Of a DNA stretch of 64,000 bases, positions 1 through 8,734 are shown piece by piece; the stretch's first letter is position 1; each line of letters begins with the position of its first letter. Source of the stretch: Streptomyces sp. NRRL F-6676. Lineage in GTDB: Bacteria; Actinomycetota; Actinomycetes; Streptomycetales; Streptomycetaceae. A model generated the notes under the pieces. The model was not told the DNA's origin. It worked only from the letters and a program-made list of their open reading frames with translations, and did no database searches. The DNA is taken from NCBI RefSeq assembly GCF_000725625.1, contig NZ_JOHS01000007.1, forward strand, positions 62,001-126,000. The letters are read 5' to 3'. The position numbers were made by a program, and so were the translations under genes.

Positions 1-388
1 CGCCCTCGGTGGCCTCGAAGACGAGAACCACGGAGGTGACACGGCAGTCGCCTTCCAGGTCGACGGCGACCCACTGGGGGTCGTCGGTGCCGGCGGCCCG
101 CCACCCGCTGCCGGTGACACCGGCCCGCCCCAGGCGGTCGGTGACGAAGCCGGCGGGTGTGGGCGCGTACGCGGTCGAGGAGACCTCGACGGGGCGGTAG
201 AGTGCGAGGTCGGCACCGGCCGCCTTGCCCTCCGTCGCGGGGGCCGCGGCCGCGGGCGCGGCGGCGGCCCGGTCGGGCAGCGCGCCGACGAGGCTCACGC
301 TCGCGAGCACGGTGGCCGATGCGGTGAGGAACGTCCGGCGCGACTGGTGCGTGTCGGAGGCGGCGGCGCCTGTGTGGTCGTCGCGCAT
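1..388 (-). CDS. Tat-exported protein with discoidin-like domain, N-terminal part
   Basis: Only the first ~129 codons lie in the window; the gene runs off the left edge. The start is ATG at 388 with AAGGAG six bases upstream. The N-terminus carries a twin-arginine signal (SRRTFLTAS) followed by a hydrophobic stretch ending in an Ala-rich cleavage region around residue 50, so the product should be exported folded. The mature part begins with a motif typical of F5/8 type C (discoidin) carbohydrate-binding domains (LYRPVEVSST, then PQWVAVDLEG). Such domains usually precede glycoside hydrolase catalytic domains, which would be outside the window. It lies in the same direction as the GH92 gene upstream, separated by a strong hairpin, so it is probably a separate but functionally related glycan-degrading unit. 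A tandem 10-base repeat (TGTGGTTCGC twice, 403-422) sits just upstream. Confidence 0.75.
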   Translation of the reverse strand, partial: MRDDHTGAAASDTHQSRRTFLTASATVLASVSLVGALPDRAAAAPAAAAPATEGKAAGADLALYRPVEVSSTAYAPTPAGFVTDRLGRAGVTGSGWRAAGTDDPQWVAVDLEGDCRVTSVVLVFEATEG

Positions 389-497
389 GGGCTACTCCTT
401 GATGTGGTTCGCTGTGGTTCGCTGCGGGTGAGGAGAAGGGAAGAAGGGGGAATGACCGACAGCCGGTGTGGCGTGGGCCGCCGGGCACTGTGGTGGG

Positions 498-534
498 GGG
501 CGGGTGGCTCACCGTGCCGGTGAGCCACCCGCCC
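498..534 (-). terminator. Strong hairpin terminator after the GH92 gene
   Basis: Perfect 16-base inverted repeat (GGGCGGGTGGCTCACC, five-base loop, exact complement) starting 11 bases past the GH92 stop codon. No U tract is present, as is usual for Streptomyces terminators. It separates the GH92 gene from the Tat-exported gene downstream. Confidence 0.8.
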
Positions 535-544
535 ACTGGTGCGG

Positions 545-3500
545 TCAGCCGGCGGTCTCCACGCGGACGCCGGCCAGCCAGCCGCCCCAGCCGTCCTCGG
601 GACGGCTGTCGGAGAAACGCAAGGACAGGCCGCTGCCGTCGCCGCCCGCCTGCCGGCGCAGGTCGGCGATGTCCAGCGTGCGCCGGTCGCGGTTGGACTG
701 GAACATCACGGGGTCGGGCTCACGCAGGACGGTGGTCCAGTGTGTGCCGTCCGTGGACGCCTCGACCTGGAACTGGTTGGCGATGTCGAGTGTCACCTTG
801 CCCCGGCTGCCCGCGGGAACGGGCAAACGGTACGTGAACGACGTGTCGTTGTCGGTGTAGCGGGCCCAGCCGCCGGCGCCGTCACCGGTGGTCTGCGAGC
901 CGTCGTCCGCGACGAGGACGTCGTGTTCGGAGTCGGTGTTCGGTTCGATCTCGGTGACATCACCGACCACCTGGGCGTTGCCCTGGCCGCTCACCGTCCA
1001 GCCCGTCCAGCTCGCGGTCACCCCGATGTGCTGGGTGCCGGGGGTGGCGTCGGCGGCTGCGGTGACCGCGAGGGTGACCGTCTTAGCCGTGCCCGGGGCG
1101 AGGTTCTCGACCCGGGTGTGGGCGGGGTCGGCGGTCCAGCCGGCGGGCAGGGCGACCGCCAGGTCCGGCGAGAGCGTGCTGTCACCGGCGTTGGTCAGCT
1201 CGGCCTCGACGGACGCCGTCGTTCCCGGGCGCAGGGCCACGTCGGCGACGCTCACCTTCACCGGCGCGGTGGGAATGGTGTCCTTGGTCAGCAGCTCCAC
1301 CTCGGCCAGCGATATCTTCTGCTGCTCGTCGGCGCTGGTGAACCGCAGCCGGTACCGCTCCGTGCTCGCCGGGTGCGCGATCCGGAAGGGCCGGGTCTGG
1401 CCGCGCCAGCGGAACCGCTCCCCGCTGCGGCGGTCCAGCGTTTTCCAGTGCTCACCGTCGTCGGACCCTTCCAGTACCCAGGTTCCCGGGTCCTGGTCGG
1501 GGGCGCCGTCGGAGGAGGTGAGCGTGTAGTACGTCACCTCGGTCCTGCCGCCCCCGTTGACCTGGTAGGCGACCTCGGGGTCGGTGCCGGTCAGAGACAG
1601 GGACGTCTTGGAGGTGTTGTCGAAGAGCGGGGCCATGTCCTGGCCGGAGGCGGACGACGCGTAACCCCGGTCCTTGCCCGTCACGTCGTGCAGCGGACGC
1701 GGAACCTGTCCGGTCTTCGTCGGCGAGAGGGGCACGTCGTATCTGCCGGTGCCCCACGAGGACGGCTTCGCGCCCATGGTGAAGCGCAGGTGGGCGCCGT
1801 TCGCCAGCTCCTTGTGCGAGATCGCCGTGGAGGTGTGGCGCTTGCCGTCGACGGTCAGGTTCCGCACGTAGATGTCGCCCTTGCTGGTGTTCGGGGCGTC
1901 GATCACCACGTCGCCGCCGGGCAGATGCAGGGTCGCCCTCTCGAACAGCGGGGAGCCGATGACGTAGTCACCGCTCGACGTCTGCAACGGGTACAGGCCC
2001 AGCGAGCTGAGGACCCACCAGGAGGAAGTGGCGCCGTTGTCCTCGTCGCCGGGGTAGCCCTGCCCGATGTCGGAGCCGAGCCAGCCGCGGTCCAACGCCT
2101 CGCGGACCGTCTTCTGCGCCTTGTACGGCTGTTGGGTGTAGTCGTACATGTACGGGATGTGGTACGAGACCTGGTTGGGGATGCTCCACTGACCCAGCCT
2201 CAGGTCCCGCGTCTCGCGCATCTCGTGGATGGCACTGCCGTACGTCCCCGGCAGGTCGGCCTTCTCCGGGGTGGCGAAGTACGCGTCCAGCTTGTCGGCG
2301 AGCGCCTTGCGGCCGCCGTACAGCCCGGCCAGGCCTTCACCGTCCTCGGGGGCCGGGAACGCCTCGGTCCAGCCGTCGGCCTCGGTGTAGTCGTGGCTGT
2401 TGCCCCAGACCTTCGGGTCGTAGCGGTCGGCGGAGGTGGTGCTGGTGCCGTCCGCCGACCTGCCCTGGAAGAACCCGGTGGCGGGATCGTAGAGGTCGGC
2501 GTAGCCGGCGGAGCGGTCGCGGAAGTACTCCGCCTCCTCGCTCAGGCGCCGGCGGTCCTTGGCCGATGTACCGGGCTGCCGCGCCCTCTTCTCGGCCATC
2601 GCGGCGATCGCGGAGTCGTTGACGTAGCCGTCGATGGACCAGGAGTAGCCAGCGGAGACGTCGTTGGGGACGTAGCCGAGGAACGTCGAGCGCTCCAGGC
2701 CGTCCCGGCCGACGCTGCTGTCCGGGGGACGGACGGTGGCGTTCTTCAGGGCCGCGTCGTACGTGTCCTCGGCATCGATCCCCGGAACGCCCTTGGTGTA
2801 GGCGTCGGCGAGGGCCGCGTCGGAGTTGGTGCCGGTCATCACGCGGGCGTAGCCGGGCGAGGACCAGGGGGATATCCAGCCGCCGTCGCGGTACTGCTGC
2901 ACGAAGCCGTCCGCCAACTCGCCGGCCGTCCGCGGCCACAGCAGGGAGTACGCGGGCCATGCGGTCCGGAAGGTGTCCCAGAAACCGGTGTTGACGAAGA
3001 CCTTGCCGTCGGCGATCTCGGCACCGGTCCGCGTGGGGCTGCTTGCCGGAGGAGTCCAGGAGCCCGAGGACTGCACGGCGTGCCGGTACTCCGGCCTGGA
3101 CGCCGTACCGGTGTTCTCGTACGCCGAGTTCGGGTAGAGGTTCATCCGGTACAGGTTCGAGTAGAGCGTGGTGAGCTCGTCGTCCGAGCCGCCCTTGACC
3201 TCGACGACGCCGAGCCGTGCGTTCCAGGCCGCCTTGGCCCGCGCGGCGACCTTCTCCAGGGTGTCCTTGGCACCGATCTCCAGTTCCAGGTTCTTCCTGG
3301 CCTGGTCGACGCCGATGAGGGAGGTGGCGATGCGCAGGGTGACGGTGTCGCCGTTCCTGCCCGAGTCTCCGTCGAAGGACACATAGCCGGTCGAGGGCCG
3401 GTTGCCCTGGGTCAGCATGCCGCTGCCCGTCACGGACTTGTCGAAGGTGCCGTACATGTACATACGGCTCATGCCCGCGGAGATGGTACGGGTCTCGGAC

Positions 3501-4792
3501 CAGCCGGACACGGTGCCGGACTTGGCGTCGATCGTGAGACCGGCGCGGTCGTCGACGTTGTCGAAGACGAGCTTCCGTCCGCCGTGATCCGGGAAGGTGA
3601 AGCGGAGGACGGCCGCGTGGTCGGTCGGTGCCATGTCGGCGCGCAGACCGTTGGTGAAGGTGACGCCGTAGTGGTACGGAAGCGCCGTCTCGTCCTCGTG
3701 CCGGAACGCCAGCGCGCGGGCCTCGCGGCCGGGGTCCGGGGCTCCCTCGGCGGTGGAGGGCATGACCTGGAACGTCTGCCGGTCGCCCATCCAGATGCTG
3801 GTCTCGTGGCTGGCGGCGAACGCCTGGATCTCCGGCAGGTTCTGGGCGTTGTTCTGCTGGTTGTAGCTGTAGAGGGTGCCCAGGGAGCCGGCGTCGGTCT
3901 CCGGCGTCCAGAAGTTGAAGCCGTTCGGGACCGCCGTGGCGGGGAAGTTGTTGCCGCGCGAGTAGTCACCACTGGACTGGGTTCCGCGGGTGGTGACGAC
4001 CCAGTCGGCCGGGGAGGTGCGGTGGGGCGTGCTCGGGTGGCCGTCGAGGGATATGTCGTCGATCCAGCCGCCGACGTCCGACGGGCCCTTCGGACCGTCG
4101 TAGGTGAGCAGGATCCGGTCGACGGTACGGCCCTTCGCGACGTGGCCGAGGTCCGCCGCACGGCGGTTCCACTGCAAGGGGAGGACGGTCTTGGCGTCCC
4201 CCTGGGCGCGGGCGGCCAACCGGTCGCCGTATCGGTCGCGGGCGTTCAGGCCGCTGAGCCGCGAGCCGTCCGTGAACTCCAGGTCGACGGCGGCATAGGT
4301 GCTCGCGTAGTCGGCCTTCTTCTCGTCGAAGTCGGGGAAGAGCAGGTACGACAACTCGGTGTGCGGGCCGACCCGCACGTTGACGTCGGCCACGACCGTG
4401 GTGGCGTGGGCGGCGCCGTCGGCCTCGTGGCGCGCCGAGTAGTGGAGCGCGTGGAGACCGGTGAAACCCACGTCGGCCTTCGCGGCGTAGGTCCGGTCCG
4501 GTCCGTCGTCCACGACGGTGCGCAGTCCGCGCTCGCCGGAGCCGGGCTGGACCACGCCGAAGACGTCGGGCTCGCCGTCCGGTCCGGTGGCCGGTCTGCC
4601 GTCCGGCTGCGGATCGTTCGTCTCGAACGAACTGTGCCAGTCGGCGGCCGGCTTGGCCGGTTTGCCCGGCGGGTGCGCGGCGGCGTTCGCGCCACCGACC
4701 GCGGGACCGGCCAGGAGTGCCAGACCGAGGAGGCCGATCGTCCATCCGGAACGACCGTGGCGCCACTTTCTTCGATACATGCGTGATGACAT
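545..4792 (-). CDS. Secreted GH92 alpha-mannosidase, multidomain
   Basis: A 1415-residue secreted glycosidase. Residues about 16-37 form a Sec signal peptide (GLLGLALLAGPAVGG). The N-terminal beta domain and (alpha/alpha)6 catalytic domain of GH92 occupy roughly residues 50-840. Family hallmarks are visible: NGFNFWTPETDAG, the DNGATSSWWVLSSLGLYPL loop near the active site, and HIPYMYDYTQQPYKAQ. GH92 enzymes are calcium-dependent exo-mannosidases, mostly alpha-1,2, that trim N-glycans or yeast mannan. A discoidin-like domain follows (~880-1010), then a NEW3 domain (~1105-1190, VKVSVADVALRPGTTA) and a second C-terminal carbohydrate-binding region. The ATG at 4792 is taken, with a G-rich ribosome site; ATG at 4780 is an alternative. 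The operator at 4827-4840 suggests sugar-responsive repression. Confidence 0.9.
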   Translation of the reverse strand: MSSRMYRRKWRHGRSGWTIGLLGLALLAGPAVGGANAAAHPPGKPAKPAADWHSSFETNDPQPDGRPATGPDGEPDVFGVVQPGSGERGLRTVVDDGPDRTYAAKADVGFTGLHALHYSARHEADGAAHATTVVADVNVRVGPHTELSYLLFPDFDEKKADYASTYAAVDLEFTDGSRLSGLNARDRYGDRLAARAQGDAKTVLPLQWNRRAADLGHVAKGRTVDRILLTYDGPKGPSDVGGWIDDISLDGHPSTPHRTSPADWVVTTRGTQSSGDYSRGNNFPATAVPNGFNFWTPETDAGSLGTLYSYNQQNNAQNLPEIQAFAASHETSIWMGDRQTFQVMPSTAEGAPDPGREARALAFRHEDETALPYHYGVTFTNGLRADMAPTDHAAVLRFTFPDHGGRKLVFDNVDDRAGLTIDAKSGTVSGWSETRTISAGMSRMYMYGTFDKSVTGSGMLTQGNRPSTGYVSFDGDSGRNGDTVTLRIATSLIGVDQARKNLELEIGAKDTLEKVAARAKAAWNARLGVVEVKGGSDDELTTLYSNLYRMNLYPNSAYENTGTASRPEYRHAVQSSGSWTPPASSPTRTGAEIADGKVFVNTGFWDTFRTAWPAYSLLWPRTAGELADGFVQQYRDGGWISPWSSPGYARVMTGTNSDAALADAYTKGVPGIDAEDTYDAALKNATVRPPDSSVGRDGLERSTFLGYVPNDVSAGYSWSIDGYVNDSAIAAMAEKRARQPGTSAKDRRRLSEEAEYFRDRSAGYADLYDPATGFFQGRSADGTSTTSADRYDPKVWGNSHDYTEADGWTEAFPAPEDGEGLAGLYGGRKALADKLDAYFATPEKADLPGTYGSAIHEMRETRDLRLGQWSIPNQVSYHIPYMYDYTQQPYKAQKTVREALDRGWLGSDIGQGYPGDEDNGATSSWWVLSSLGLYPLQTSSGDYVIGSPLFERATLHLPGGDVVIDAPNTSKGDIYVRNLTVDGKRHTSTAISHKELANGAHLRFTMGAKPSSWGTGRYDVPLSPTKTGQVPRPLHDVTGKDRGYASSASGQDMAPLFDNTSKTSLSLTGTDPEVAYQVNGGGRTEVTYYTLTSSDGAPDQDPGTWVLEGSDDGEHWKTLDRRSGERFRWRGQTRPFRIAHPASTERYRLRFTSADEQQKISLAEVELLTKDTIPTAPVKVSVADVALRPGTTASVEAELTNAGDSTLSPDLAVALPAGWTADPAHTRVENLAPGTAKTVTLAVTAAADATPGTQHIGVTASWTGWTVSGQGNAQVVGDVTEIEPNTDSEHDVLVADDGSQTTGDGAGGWARYTDNDTSFTYRLPVPAGSRGKVTLDIANQFQVEASTDGTHWTTVLREPDPVMFQSNRDRRTLDIADLRRQAGGDGSGLSLRFSDSRPEDGWGGWLAGVRVETAG

Positions 4793-4826
4793 GAGAGCCC
4801 CCCCAGGAACACCGGCTCAGCGCGCG

Positions 4827-4840
4827 TGACAACGTTGTCA
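4827..4840. promoter_or_regulatory. LacI-type operator upstream of GH92 gene
   Basis: TGACAACGTTGTCA is a perfect 14-base palindrome with a central AACGTT, the form of LacI/GalR-family operators, 35 bases upstream of the GH92 start. No LacI gene is in the window, so the regulator is elsewhere. A second perfect dyad, GTTGTGC-GG-GCACAAC, lies at 4888-4903. Confidence 0.6.
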
Positions 4841-4936
4841 AACTAGATGACGACCAGTGTTCACACCGAGGTGAACGGAAGTCAAGAGTTGTGCGGGCAC
4901 AACGGGGCACCGTCGGCGAGGAATCGAGAGGCGTCA

Positions 4937-4984
4937 GCGGTGGTCCTGGCCGGTGGCGCCGGGAGCCGGATGCGGCCGCTCACG
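4937..4984 (+). pseudogene. Relic of a nucleotide-sugar pyrophosphorylase
   Basis: Translation gives AVVLAGGAGSRMRPLT, which matches the N-terminal nucleotide-binding signature of sugar-phosphate nucleotidyltransferases (VLAGGxGTRLRPLT). Nothing of the rest of the domain follows, so this is a very short fragment of a lost gene. The motif is specific enough to make chance unlikely, but the fragment is short. Confidence 0.4.
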
Positions 4985-5451
4985 TTGCACTCTGTGCGGG
5001 TTGCCGGTGCGCAGGTGACCGCCAGGGCGTCGACCGAGCCGCGCCCCGGCCCGCCCGGGCGGCCATGGACCTACGCACAACACCGAGGCCGGGACCCCGC
5101 CGTCCGTGTCATCCACGAGTAGCGACACAGCTGCGAAGACGTACCAGGTTTCTGGACCTTGCCGACCCGAAGCCAAGTCATGGGGAGACCGGGATTCCCG
5201 GCACCCTCGCGGCTGGTTTCAGGATCGCCACGCACTCCACATGATGCGTCATCAGGCATGTCGCACACGAGGAACGTGGCATACCAGCAGGTCAACAACC
5301 ATTTTCTGGACGCCCTCCCGAACGCTGTGATCGCCGACGCAGCCCGCACCATGCCGCACACTCCGCGCTCGCTGGAACTGACCGCCGAGGTCCTCGGCCG
5401 CGAAGTCCTGCTCGAAGCCCACCCAGCACGGTCGGCTCGGCGGTGCCGGCC

Positions 5452-5511
5452 CGACAACGGATCAACGTGCTCTTCGCGATGCTCCGCGACGGCACCTTCC
5501 ATGAACCCCGA
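5452..5511 (+). pseudogene. Relic of IS110-family transposase C-terminus
   Basis: The short translated stretch INVLFAMLRDGTFHEP matches the C-terminal end of IS110/IS116 transposases (RRxxVLFAMLRDGTFYEP). The catalytic DEDD and serine regions are absent and upstream reading is disrupted. It marks a former insertion or recombination site and fits the relic content around it. Confidence 0.55.
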
Positions 5512-5717
5512 CTGCGGTGCGCCGACCGTGACCAGGCGGACAACTTCGCCTGCCCGAGGTCCATGGGCCATGCGGCCAGGCCAGGCCAGAGCCAGGCCAG
5601 AGCCAGCGCTATCACATTCACAGTAGTATCACTGTTATCGGAAATTTGATTTCGTCGCCAGTATCGATGGTAACGTCTGAATGGTTCTGCCGGAAACACA
5701 GTGTGAGGAGAACCGTC

Positions 5718-6755
5718 ATGCTCGACCGTTTGCGCATTGTCGGAGTGGAAGAAACCGTCGTCGTGCCGGCTGTCTACGAGGCGTACGAGCGGGTGGGGTC
5801 GCCCCGGATCCCCGCGCGCGGCTTCGGGGACAGTCCGGTTGCAAAGAATCTGCACGTGGTCGGTGAACAGCGGCTGGCCCACATGGACGATCAGGGCATC
5901 GACGTCGCCGTGCTGTCCCTGTCGTCTCCGGGCGTGCAGGACCTGCCGAAGACCGACGCCGTCGCGGTGGCCCGCGAGGCCAACGACCAGCTCGCCGAGA
6001 TCGTCGCTTCCCGACCCGACCGCTTCCAGGCGTTCGCCGCGATCCCCACCCAGTCACCGGCCGCGGCCGCGGCGGAGTTGGAGCGCGTGGTGGTCGAGCT
6101 GGGCTTCCCCGGCGCCATGCTCTACGGCCGCACCGGGGACAAGCTGGCTGACCACCCGGACAACGACGAGCTGTACGCGATGGCCGAGCGCCTCGCCGTG
6201 CCGCTGCACTTCCACCCGCAAACGCCGGCTCAGCCCGTCATCGACGCCTACTACTCCAACCTTCCGGCCCCCATGGGCCCGGTGCTGGCCGGAGCCGGCC
6301 TCGGCTGGTACTACGACCTCGGTGTCCAGTACCTCCGCATGATCTTCTCGGGGGTCTTCGACCGGTTCCCCGACCTACAGGTGATCGCCGGGCACTGGGG
6401 CGAGGTCGTGATGTTCTACCTCGACCACACCGGCTTTTTCGGCGAGGCAGGCCGCCTGCGCCAGCCCCTCGCCGACTACTTCAAGCAGAACTTCTGGGTC
6501 GCGGGCAGCGGCACCAACAGCCCCCGCTACCTGCGCTGGACCGCCGAAGTGATGGGAACCGACCGGATGTTGTACTCCACCGACTACCCCTTCACCTACG
6601 GCTTCCGCCCGGGCGGCTTCCCCTACGTCGACACCAGCAACGGCGAAGCCCGCTCCTTCCTGGAGAACTCGCCCTTCACCGACGAGCAGAAGGCCGACAT
6701 CGGCCACCGCAACTGGGAACGCCTCACCGCCCGCGCCAAGCGCCCGTCCGCCTGA
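5718..6755 (+). CDS. Amidohydrolase 2 family (ACMSD/resorcylate decarboxylase-like)
   Basis: A 345-residue metal-dependent TIM-barrel protein of the amidohydrolase_2 group, which contains 2-amino-3-carboxymuconate semialdehyde decarboxylase and gamma-resorcylate decarboxylase. Visible motifs are PLHFHPQTP, the metal-region HWGEVVMFYLDH and the C-terminal YSTDYPFTYG with the conserved aspartate. The usual N-terminal HxH metal pair is not obvious: the protein opens MLDRLRIVGVEETVVVP, with E-E where H-x-H often sits, as in some decarboxylases of the group. The start is ATG at 5718 with GAGGAG eight bases upstream; an in-frame ATG at 5646 lacks such a site. It most likely decarboxylates or hydrolyses an aromatic acid; the substrate is unknown. 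Confidence 0.85.
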   Translation: MLDRLRIVGVEETVVVPAVYEAYERVGSPRIPARGFGDSPVAKNLHVVGEQRLAHMDDQGIDVAVLSLSSPGVQDLPKTDAVAVAREANDQLAEIVASRPDRFQAFAAIPTQSPAAAAAELERVVVELGFPGAMLYGRTGDKLADHPDNDELYAMAERLAVPLHFHPQTPAQPVIDAYYSNLPAPMGPVLAGAGLGWYYDLGVQYLRMIFSGVFDRFPDLQVIAGHWGEVVMFYLDHTGFFGEAGRLRQPLADYFKQNFWVAGSGTNSPRYLRWTAEVMGTDRMLYSTDYPFTYGFRPGGFPYVDTSNGEARSFLENSPFTDEQKADIGHRNWERLTARAKRPSA

Positions 6756-7349
6756 AGCGCTACCCACATGGACCGGAATGCCACCACGCCCTCCGGCGGG
6801 CCCGCCGCCAGGTAGACACCCTGGCAGCCCACGTCGCGGGGGACGGCCAGCGGCAGGGCATCAATGGGACTCGGGGCCGTTCTCGCGCATCCACGTCATG
6901 CAGACCTGCCGCCGCGAACGACCGGGCATTGCGCCCGGCCAGGCGGAGGTCACACCCACCCCCATCAGCGGCCTCCGACGGCACCCTCGAGGCCGGGGGC
7001 ACGCCCCAGGTCATCCGTTCGGCAGGGAGGACACAGCCGTGCCGCGGCCCGGAGACCGTCAGCCCTCTCCCCGGCCGGTCGCGCAGCCGCCCGCCGCGCT
7101 GCCGCGCTCCGAACTGTCCGAGTACACCGCGCGGTGGGGCGGCCCCGACTTCCGGCAGGCCGTCGAGGACAGCGGTACTCGCACGTCATGCACATCGTGT
7201 CCACGGTCACCGGCCGCATCGCCGCCGGCCGTACGGCCTGGGGGAGGTGCGCGGGTACCGCCCCCGGGACGACGCCGGGCGCCGCTTGAAGCCGCCCGCA
7301 GGCGGTGCCCCACCGCCCGCTGCGGAGACGCCGCCAAGACTGAACGTTC
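6756..7349. other. Intergenic region without recognisable gene
   Basis: About 590 bases between the amidohydrolase and the TetR gene. A GGCGGGCCCGCC dyad at about 6797 may help terminate the upstream gene. Plus-strand translation near 7110-7220 (SELSEYTARWGGPDFRQ, then HVMHIVSTVTGRIAAG in another frame) has a coding look but no family I recognise and no continuous frame. Confidence 0.4.
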
Positions 7350-7361
7350 TACCGTTTGGTA
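7350..7361. promoter_or_regulatory. Probable TetR autoregulatory site
   Basis: TACCGTTTGGTA contains the inverted repeat TACC-N4-GGTA and lies 11 bases before the TetR start codon. Its position over the likely promoter fits autorepression. Confidence 0.45.
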
Positions 7362-7372
7362 AAGTGGCGGGC

Positions 7373-7996
7373 ATGAGTCGGAGCACTGAAGGCGGCACCG
7401 TGTCCGAGGCGCGGACGCGGCTGCTGAACACGGCAACCCGGATCTTCTACGCCGAGGGCATCCACTCCGTCGGCATCGACCGGATCGTCGCCGAGGCGAA
7501 GGTGACCCGGGCCACCCTCTACCGGCACTTCGCGAGCAAGGAAGACCTCGTCCTGGCCTACCTCGACCAGGCCGACCGGGCCATGCGGGGGCAGGTCGAG
7601 GCCGCTCGGGCGAGCAGTACGTCGCCGACCGACCAGGTACGGGCCGTGGCCAAGGTGATCACCGACGGCATCCAGTCCACCGGATTCCGCGGCTGCGCCT
7701 TCCTCAACGCGGCCGCCGAATACTCCGACCCCGCCCACCCGATCCACCAGGCCGTCCTCGCCCACCGGCAGTGGTTCCTCGACACCGTCACCGAACTGCT
7801 GGCCCGGACCGGCGAGGCGACGGCCGACGCCGCCGGCCGTCACTTCGTCATGCTGCGCGACGGCGCCATGGCCGCCGGCTGCCTCTTCGACCCGAAGCTC
7901 ATCTCCGACACCTTCCTGCACGGCGTCGAAGGCATCATCAAGGCCCGCACCATCCCCGAACTCACGAACGCGGCGGCCCCTGCGGCGCGGGACTGA
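7373..7996 (+). CDS. TetR family transcriptional regulator
   Basis: A 207-residue regulator. The helix-turn-helix is at residues ~15-62 (SVGIDRIVAEAKVTRATLYRHF, the classical TetR recognition helix). The C-terminal part is a TetR_C-like ligand pocket (FRGCAFLNAAAEYSDPAHP), a pattern common in regulators next to reductases or aromatic-degradation genes. The ATG at 7373 is close to the operator-like dyad and the ribosome site is weak (GTGGCGGGC), so the leader is very short. It may control the neighbouring amidohydrolase or the oxidoreductase whose remains lie 150 bases downstream on the other strand; the loss of that partner would leave it orphaned. Confidence 0.85.
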   Translation: MSRSTEGGTVSEARTRLLNTATRIFYAEGIHSVGIDRIVAEAKVTRATLYRHFASKEDLVLAYLDQADRAMRGQVEAARASSTSPTDQVRAVAKVITDGIQSTGFRGCAFLNAAAEYSDPAHPIHQAVLAHRQWFLDTVTELLARTGEATADAAGRHFVMLRDGAMAAGCLFDPKLISDTFLHGVEGIIKARTIPELTNAAAPAARD

Positions 7997-8046
7997 CGGC
8001 CCCACCGGCCGTGGTCATCGGCTTCGGTGAGCGCCCGGTGTCGTTG

Positions 8047-8112
8047 TCCGGGTCCTGGTCCCGGTCGGTCGTCGTCGATCCGGGTCCTGGTCCGGGTCGG
8101 TCCGGGTCCTGG
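8047..8112. repeat. Short repeat cluster, TCCGGGTCCTGG x3
   Basis: TCCGGGTCCTGG occurs at 8047-8058, 8079-8090 and 8101-8112, separated by variants of GTCGGTC. The cluster lies exactly where the quinone-reductase relic breaks off, suggesting slippage or illegitimate recombination. Confidence 0.65.
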
Positions 8113-8151
8113 CTCAGCCGATCTGTAGCACGGTCTGAAGCGGTCGACAGC

Positions 8152-8522
8152 AGTACACCGCGTGCCGCCCTCGGGCGCCTGTGTGTGCTCGATCGCGCCG
8201 AGCGCGGTCATGCCGGCGGTCGGCAGCGCGGCGGCCACGTGGCTCGGCATCCCGGTGGGGATGGTGGCCAGCGCGCCGAGTGCGGGCACCGCCTGGACGA
8301 CGCGCACCTCGGCGAAGGTCCCGCACCGCAGTGGCCGGCTCCAGAACTGGCCGACGACACGGTCTCCGACGCGGAATCGCGTCACGTCCTCACCGATCGC
8401 CGTCACGGGCCGGCACCGTCCAGGCCGAGCGTGAGCGGGAACCGGTACTCCCCGAGCCATTCCAGGGCACCGGACGCGATGGCGGTGTCCAGCGGGTTGA
8501 TCACCGCCGCCTCGACGGTGAC
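8152..8522 (-). pseudogene. Frameshifted, truncated MDR quinone oxidoreductase
   Basis: Two reading frames on the minus strand together give the GroES-like half of a zinc-independent medium-chain oxidoreductase. The first gives VTVEAAVINPLDTAIA through LTLGLDGAG; the second gives VTAIGEDVTRFRVGDRVVGQ through LPTAGMTALGAIE. The join at about 8409 lacks one base, so the upstream frame ends at a TGA. The N-terminal ~25 residues are also degraded and the NAD(P)H-binding Rossmann half is missing, with the homology stopping next to the repeat cluster. The intact gene would have been transcribed toward the TetR gene, the usual arrangement for a regulator and its reductase. Confidence 0.7.
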
Positions 8523-8734
8523 CTGCGTCGTCGAGCCGCATGTGGCGGCGCTGCCCGCCGACCATCCACGTACCGGAGCCGGCCGGGTGCGGCCGGCCGA
8601 CCTGGGGGTCGCCCCGCGGCGGCCGTCGCGCAGTCGCAGGGCATCGGTGCCGCACCGGACCGGACGACCGGACACCCCGGAACCCGCGGTGTCGCCCCGC
8701 CGGGCGAACCCTGAGGGCCGCGCGGCGGTCCCTG

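Larger units (their letters stand above)
4843..5717. other. Gene-poor decayed region with relics
   Basis: About 870 bases between the GH92 promoter and the amidohydrolase with no intact gene. It holds dyads near the GH92 promoter, a nucleotidyltransferase-motif relic and an IS110-transposase relic, each annotated separately. Plus-strand translation around 5260-5420 (QQVNNHFLDALPNAVI) reads like coding sequence, but I cannot assign it. The last ~80 bases (5620-5700) are less G+C-rich than the rest and probably contain the amidohydrolase promoter. Confidence 0.6.

Noticed and set aside
539..4786. A 1415-codon open frame antisense to the GH92 gene
   Set aside because: It is the mirror of the GH92 coding frame caused by high G+C; the translation is Val/Gly/Arg-rich without domains, and the GH92 frame has clear homology.
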